A stretch of DNA of 64,000 bases from JALZCH01 sp036387135 (GTDB taxonomy: Bacteria; Acidobacteriota; Blastocatellia; Pyrinomonadales; Pyrinomonadaceae): positions 1 through 64,000 of the forward strand of contig DASVUH010000002.1 of the NCBI GenBank assembly GCA_036387135.1, in the 5' to 3' direction. The position numbers and the translations under genes are program-made. Below, one piece after another: positions 60,757 through 64,000 of this stretch. The notes under the pieces were generated by a model. That model was not told the DNA's origin. It made no database searches and worked only from the letters and a program-made list of their open reading frames with translations. Each line of letters begins with the position of its first letter. The first letter of the stretch is position 1.

Positions 60757-61527
60757 TTAGATTTTTAGAAGCGCGTCCAGATTTTTTCGATAACGGCGGC
60801 TCGAAGACAGTTTCACACCGTTTCTCAAAACCACTTCAAACTCACCCGCGAAAAGCGTATGCAATTCTTTGATTTGCTCGACGCGAACAATCGCCGAACG
60901 GCGGATCCGCACGAATTTTTTCGGATTCAGCTTGCTTTCAATGCCGTCCATCGTTTCGCGCACGAGATTTTTTTCGCCGCCCGAATGAATCTCGACGTAA
61001 TTTCCCTGTGAAGAAATCCAGTCAATTTTTTCCACGTTTAAAAAACGTATTCGCTCGTTTTCTTTAACGGCGATTCGCTCCAGATAATTTTCTGCGGGAG
61101 GCTTTAAAAGATTTAATAAATCCGCCAATTTATTTTCAACAAATTTATTTTCCGGCGAAAAAACGCGGCTTCGGACGCGATCCAAAGTTTTCTGAAATCG
61201 TTCCGGGTCGGTTGGTTTGAGAACATAATCAATGGCTCCGGCTTCAAAAGCGCGAACGGCGTGTTCATCGTAAGCGGTCACAAAAACAATCTCCGGCAGA
61301 TTTACCGCGCCCATTTTTTCGAGGAATGAAAAACCGTCTAGAAGCGGCATTTGAATGTCGAGGAAAACGAGGTCAGGCGAATGTTTTTCAACTGCGGAAA
61401 TCGCTTCCCGACCGTTTCCGGCTTCGCCGACAATCTCGAAATCAATTTCCGATTCTAAAAGCTGGCGAATTCCGCGACGCGCAAGCGGTTCGTCGTCAAC
61501 AATCAAAGTTTTGATTTTATTTGCCAT
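60757..61527 (-). CDS. LytTR-family response regulator
   Basis: A 256-residue response regulator. The receiver domain (about 4-120) has the acidic pair in LIVDDEPLARRG, the phosphoacceptor Asp in LVFLDIQMPLLDG, and the Lys of YVLKPT. The C-terminal LytTR DNA-binding domain (about 150-256) includes IDWISSQGNYVEIHSGG and FVRIRRSAIVRVEQI. The ATG at 61527 (MANKIKTLIVDDEP) is preferred over a frame extension to 61596 lying in the kinase gene. It overlaps the histidine kinase gene by 11 bases, so it is translated with it. Regulons of this family often include neighbours, here the secreted hydrolase operon. Confidence 0.93.
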   Translation of the reverse strand: MANKIKTLIVDDEPLARRGIRQLLESEIDFEIVGEAGNGREAISAVEKHSPDLVFLDIQMPLLDGFSFLEKMGAVNLPEIVFVTAYDEHAVRAFEAGAIDYVLKPTDPERFQKTLDRVRSRVFSPENKFVENKLADLLNLLKPPAENYLERIAVKENERIRFLNVEKIDWISSQGNYVEIHSGGEKNLVRETMDGIESKLNPKKFVRIRRSAIVRVEQIKELHTLFAGEFEVVLRNGVKLSSSRRYRKNLDALLKI

Positions 61528-62632
61528 TGCCGCCGGTGTGAAAAGGAATTTTGATTTCGACTTGTAAACCGCCGCCCGCTTTTGGCGCGAGTTCAAATTG
61601 CTGTTTTTCGCTGTAAAGTTTTTCGAGTCTTTCCCGCGTGTTTTTCAGCCCGATGCCCTTTTCGTTCTTTGCCGAATCGCTCAAACCCGCGCCGTCGTCG
61701 CTAACGGCGAGCCGGACAAAACCGTTTTGCCTTTTTGCTTCAATTAAAATTTTCCCGCCCTCGGCTCGCGGCGCGATGCCGTGTTTTATTGCATTTTCGA
61801 CCAGCGGCTGCAAAATCAGATTCGGAACAATAGCGTCGAGCGTTTCTTTTTCCACCTCAAAATCAACTCGCAGACGATCTTGAAATCTGATTTGCTCGAT
61901 TTCCAGATAACCGCGCAGAAAATCCAATTCATCTTTAAGTGAAATTTCCTGTGTGCCTTCGTTCTTGAGCGCAACGCGGAGCAGTTCGCTGAGACGCACG
62001 AGCATCTGATTAGCCGCTTTTACGTCGTCGCGCATTAAAACCGAAATCGAGTTGAGCGTGTTAAAGAGAAAGTGCGGGTGAAGCTGCATCTTCAAAGCGT
62101 CGAGCTGCGCCTGTGCGAGCTTTGTTTCAAGCTGCGCGGTTTCCAGCGTAAGGCGCGCCCTTTCGCGTTCGCGTTCGAGATAACGGCGGTTAATCAATCG
62201 CAGATGAGAAATGCCGACGACAATCCAGTAAATCAGTAAGTTGACATGAAACTCGCCCACGAATAATTTCTGAAAATCGCCGGAAAATGAAAAAGGTTTT
62301 TGCGGATTTCCCAAAAGCCATTGCCGAACGAAGATAAAAACCGACAACTGGACGAGTGAAATTACGGAACCGGCAAGAAAATGAATTATCAGATTTCGCC
62401 GGATTCTGCCGCTTTCAATAAAAAACCTTTCGGCGAGATGCATTACCAGCGGCGTTAAAAACATCCACGCATAACCGCAAATCAACCAGACGGCAAACGT
62501 GTTTCCGAGCGATATGCGCTGCCCGAAATATATCGCGTTGACATAGCTTTGGAGAGCGAAAAAAACACCGAACAGCGTCCAGCCAGCGAAGCCAAGAATT
62601 ATTAACCGCTTATGAAGAGCGATGGTTTTCAT
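61517..62632 (-). CDS. LytS/YehU-type histidine kinase
   Basis: A 371-residue membrane sensor kinase of the His_kinase (LytS-like) family. Four membrane spans are visible in the first 150 residues with no large extracellular domain. A coiled coil follows (RERERARLTLETAQLETKLAQ split around 160-185). The phosphoacceptor His lies in LKMQLHPHFLFNTLN, and the ATPase domain has the LVENAIKHGI N box and GIGLKNTRERL G box. It is the first gene of the pair with the LytTR regulator and is transcribed toward the hydrolase operon. The signal is probably membrane-derived, but nothing in the sequence names it. Confidence 0.93.
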   Translation of the reverse strand: MKTIALHKRLIILGFAGWTLFGVFFALQSYVNAIYFGQRISLGNTFAVWLICGYAWMFLTPLVMHLAERFFIESGRIRRNLIIHFLAGSVISLVQLSVFIFVRQWLLGNPQKPFSFSGDFQKLFVGEFHVNLLIYWIVVGISHLRLINRRYLERERERARLTLETAQLETKLAQAQLDALKMQLHPHFLFNTLNSISVLMRDDVKAANQMLVRLSELLRVALKNEGTQEISLKDELDFLRGYLEIEQIRFQDRLRVDFEVEKETLDAIVPNLILQPLVENAIKHGIAPRAEGGKILIEAKRQNGFVRLAVSDDGAGLSDSAKNEKGIGLKNTRERLEKLYSEKQQFELAPKAGGGLQVEIKIPFHTGGNGK

Positions 62633-63470
62633 TTTTTAGACGCTGAAACGACCGGCTCGCGGCAGCAAAGCCATCGCCGTTTTCCGGCTATCATAACACG
62701 GACGAAAACAAAATAAGCGGAAGCGTCGTTCGGGTGTTCGACTGCGATTGAATTCGACTTTTTATTGCGTTCTGATAAAGGTCTTTCCAAACGCAAGGGC
62801 GAGCTGGATTTAATAATGCCGGATTTATGCGGAAATTGGTTAACAATTTTAACAACTATGCTAAATTACGTTAGAAAGTGAATTATTTATGGCAGCAGTA
62901 AAACTTTTAAATCCCAAATCAAACTAACACAAAGGTTTTTCCCAGATGGAATAGGCATTATTAGTGTTCCTGATGGTAGAGCGTCAGTTTGAAATATATT
63001 TTAAATAAGTTTTTCGATTTGTGTGCTACCACACAGAAAAAGATTGTTAGTTACATCATAATTTATTGAATATGGGTGATAATGCATTCGAAAATACTTT
63101 TCAATCATTGCTGTGTCGTTGGTGTGACAATCAGATGACTTATGGCATTCATCAATCGAAAATTTAGTATGTTCGCGCTGTCAGCACCTCCTGATTGGTG
63201 AAGGAGTTTCAGAGGATGAAATCTTTGGAAAAAAGATTTCATCCTTAACCTCGGAAAGTTAGTCACTCTTTAGCGCAAATTCAAACCGACCCGCTACCGG
63301 TCAATTTTAAATCGAATAACTGTATAAGGGCGAATTTCCGCTAATCCGCGAAACATTAAAGCCGGTTCCAGCCGGACCATTTGCGGCAATATTTTCAATA
63401 ACACGAATCTGGAAAATTACTCGGGAGTCAAATCCAAGATAATAGACTTATCTAAACTTGTTTCAACAAA
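62633..63470. other. Long divergent intergenic region / 5' leader
   Basis: About 840 bases between the LytS-like gene (leftward) and the DUF3494 gene (rightward). No frame longer than a few dozen codons has a ribosome site. The segment 63190-63300 is rich in self-complementary sequence, including the 12-bp hairpin at 63213-63245 and alternative CACC/GGTG and CTCC/GGAG pairings just before it (63186-63206). It does not fit the riboswitch consensus sequences I know. Confidence 0.5.
63213..63245 (+). ncRNA. Stable hairpin in the leader of the DUF3494 gene
   Basis: AGGATGAAATCT (63213-63224) pairs perfectly with AGATTTCATCCT (63234-63245) around a 9-base A-rich loop. No T tract follows, so it is not a simple terminator. 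It is part of a possibly structured 5' untranslated region. Confidence 0.4.
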
Positions 63471-63487
63471 GTAGGAGATTACCAAAA

Positions 63488-64000
63488 GTGAATATTAGAA
63501 AGACTTTTCTGCATCGTGCGAATACGAGAATATTGTGTCTCGCTATACTCAGCGTATTGGCAGCGGCTGCCTTGAGCTTATTACTGGTTCCGGCTTTTAA
63601 TAACACGGGCACCGTTTCAGCTCAAAACAGCGGCGGCGCGGAGCAGGCAACACCTGAAATGCTCCAATACGCATTAAACTTTAAATCAGCTTCCACGTTT
63701 CAAATTTTAGCTGCAAACACAGAAGGCGTTAACACTCAGACCAGAAAAGAATTGTCCGATACGTTTTCTGCCATTAACCAACTTCCCTGTAGCGAGCTGA
63801 AAAGCAGTCAGTTGGGCGGCAAGAGCTTCGGAGCAGGCGTATATTGCTTGTCATCGGCTGACTTAGCCGGAGAAATGACCTTCGATGGCACAAACGATGC
63901 CAGCTCAATCTTCGTCTTCAAAATTGCCGGATCGCTCACCGCAAAAAGTGACGCCGGCATTTCGCTTGCTAATAGCGCTCAAGCGGCTAATGTTTTCTTC
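63488..64000 (+). CDS. DUF3494 (ice-binding-like) secreted protein, 3' end outside window
   Basis: Frame open from a GTG at 63488 to the window end (171 codons seen). AGGAG stands ten bases before the GTG. The signal peptide covers about residues 1-48 (LCLAILSVLAAAALSLLLVP core, VSAQ). From about residue 80 the sequence matches the DUF3494/ice-binding beta-solenoid: TRKELSDTFSAINQLPC, GGKSFGAGVYCLSSADL, GEMTFDGTNDASSIFVFKIAGSLTA, SLANSAQAANVFF. The N-terminal capping part is shorter than in the usual antifreeze proteins and it has an extra Cys pair. In soil bacteria the domain is also used as a surface adhesin. The C-terminus, which would decide anchoring, is not visible. Confidence 0.8.
   Translation, partial: MNIRKTFLHRANTRILCLAILSVLAAAALSLLLVPAFNNTGTVSAQNSGGAEQATPEMLQYALNFKSASTFQILAANTEGVNTQTRKELSDTFSAINQLPCSELKSSQLGGKSFGAGVYCLSSADLAGEMTFDGTNDASSIFVFKIAGSLTAKSDAGISLANSAQAANVFF

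Noticed and set aside
63180..63300. Cyclic-di-GMP riboswitch ahead of the DUF3494 gene
   Set aside because: GCAAA and a CCGCTACCGG stretch recall parts of it, but the motifs are in the wrong order and the conserved helices cannot be drawn.

Overview
The window (about 47-50% G+C by eye, no rRNA operon) reads as chromosome of an acidobacterium, most likely Blastocatellia/Pyrinomonadaceae. This placement is inferred from protein families, not from a marker gene. The supporting families are several Hanks-type kinases with PP2C and FHA partners, zinc-ribbon/one-helix proteins carrying an NADase-type glycan-binding domain, delta-60/VCBS secreted proteins, a K+-dependent membrane pyrophosphatase, PilZ, and many secreted serine hydrolases. 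Coding density is high and most genes are housekeeping, signalling or secreted proteins. I saw no prophage, transposase, CRISPR array or rRNA.

Layout. 1-5.7 kb: HAD phosphatase, cyclophilin, thiD/thiE, a small membrane protein, a bacterial Rad52-like protein and murE. 5.7-9.7 kb: a repeat hairpin, a PilZ protein with an APC amino-acid permease, a gene-poor stretch with direct repeats, and pabB. 9.7-13.7 kb: two small genes of unknown function, a DUF3037/HipA-like kinase pair, a DUF72 protein, a 50-residue membrane protein, a charged secreted protein and tRNA-Lys. 13.8-18.7 kb: purA, an acetyltransferase, an A+T-rich membrane protein of foreign composition, and glgA. 19-26.2 kb: a one-directional phospho-signalling island (FHA-helix-trypsin protease, Ser/Thr kinase, secreted protein, PP2C phosphatase, second Ser/Thr kinase, secreted TPR protein) closed by a 28-bp perfect bidirectional terminator. 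26.3-33.7 kb: a subtilisin with a block of DG(V/I)xM hexapeptides, a glycosylasparaginase, two paralogous zinc-ribbon membrane proteins, an acetyltransferase and a zinc alcohol dehydrogenase. 33.7-40 kb: a umuDC-type mutasome operon with a candidate LexA operator, glyA, a Doc/AbrB toxin-antitoxin pair and a delta-60/VCBS protein. 40-49 kb: hppA, yjbQ, a small CxxC protein, a phosphodiester glycosidase, a lipoprotein, a stand-alone Clp-type AAA ATPase, a D-aminoacylase and a 24-codon candidate microprotein. 49-54 kb: a large multi-PAS hybrid histidine kinase and a beta-helix protein. 54.4-62.6 kb: a degenerate tRNA-Asn fragment, then a minus-strand block with a LytS/LytTR two-component pair followed by two serine beta-lactamase-like hydrolases, a WD40 protein, an NTF2-like protein and a dienelactone hydrolase. 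63.5 kb to the end: the 5' part of a DUF3494 (ice-binding-like) protein behind a structured leader.

How the parts relate. Two DNA-damage elements are present (Rad52-like; umuDC with its operator). The kinase/phosphatase/FHA island looks like a self-contained transmembrane signalling module whose output is probably an extracytoplasmic protease. The LytS/LytTR pair lies directly upstream of, and on the same strand as, the secreted hydrolase operon and may control it.

The most distinctive structural feature is a set of unrelated tandem repeats that all have a 7-bp period (units AAAGTCC, TTATCAG, AACTGTN, ATTACGA, TTTTGCC). They sit at gene junctions, three times as facing inverted arrays, and in places they supply stop codons, protein C-termini or the base just before a start codon. 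Many genes, including purA and glgA, lack a clear Shine-Dalgarno sequence, while secreted and small proteins often have a strong one.
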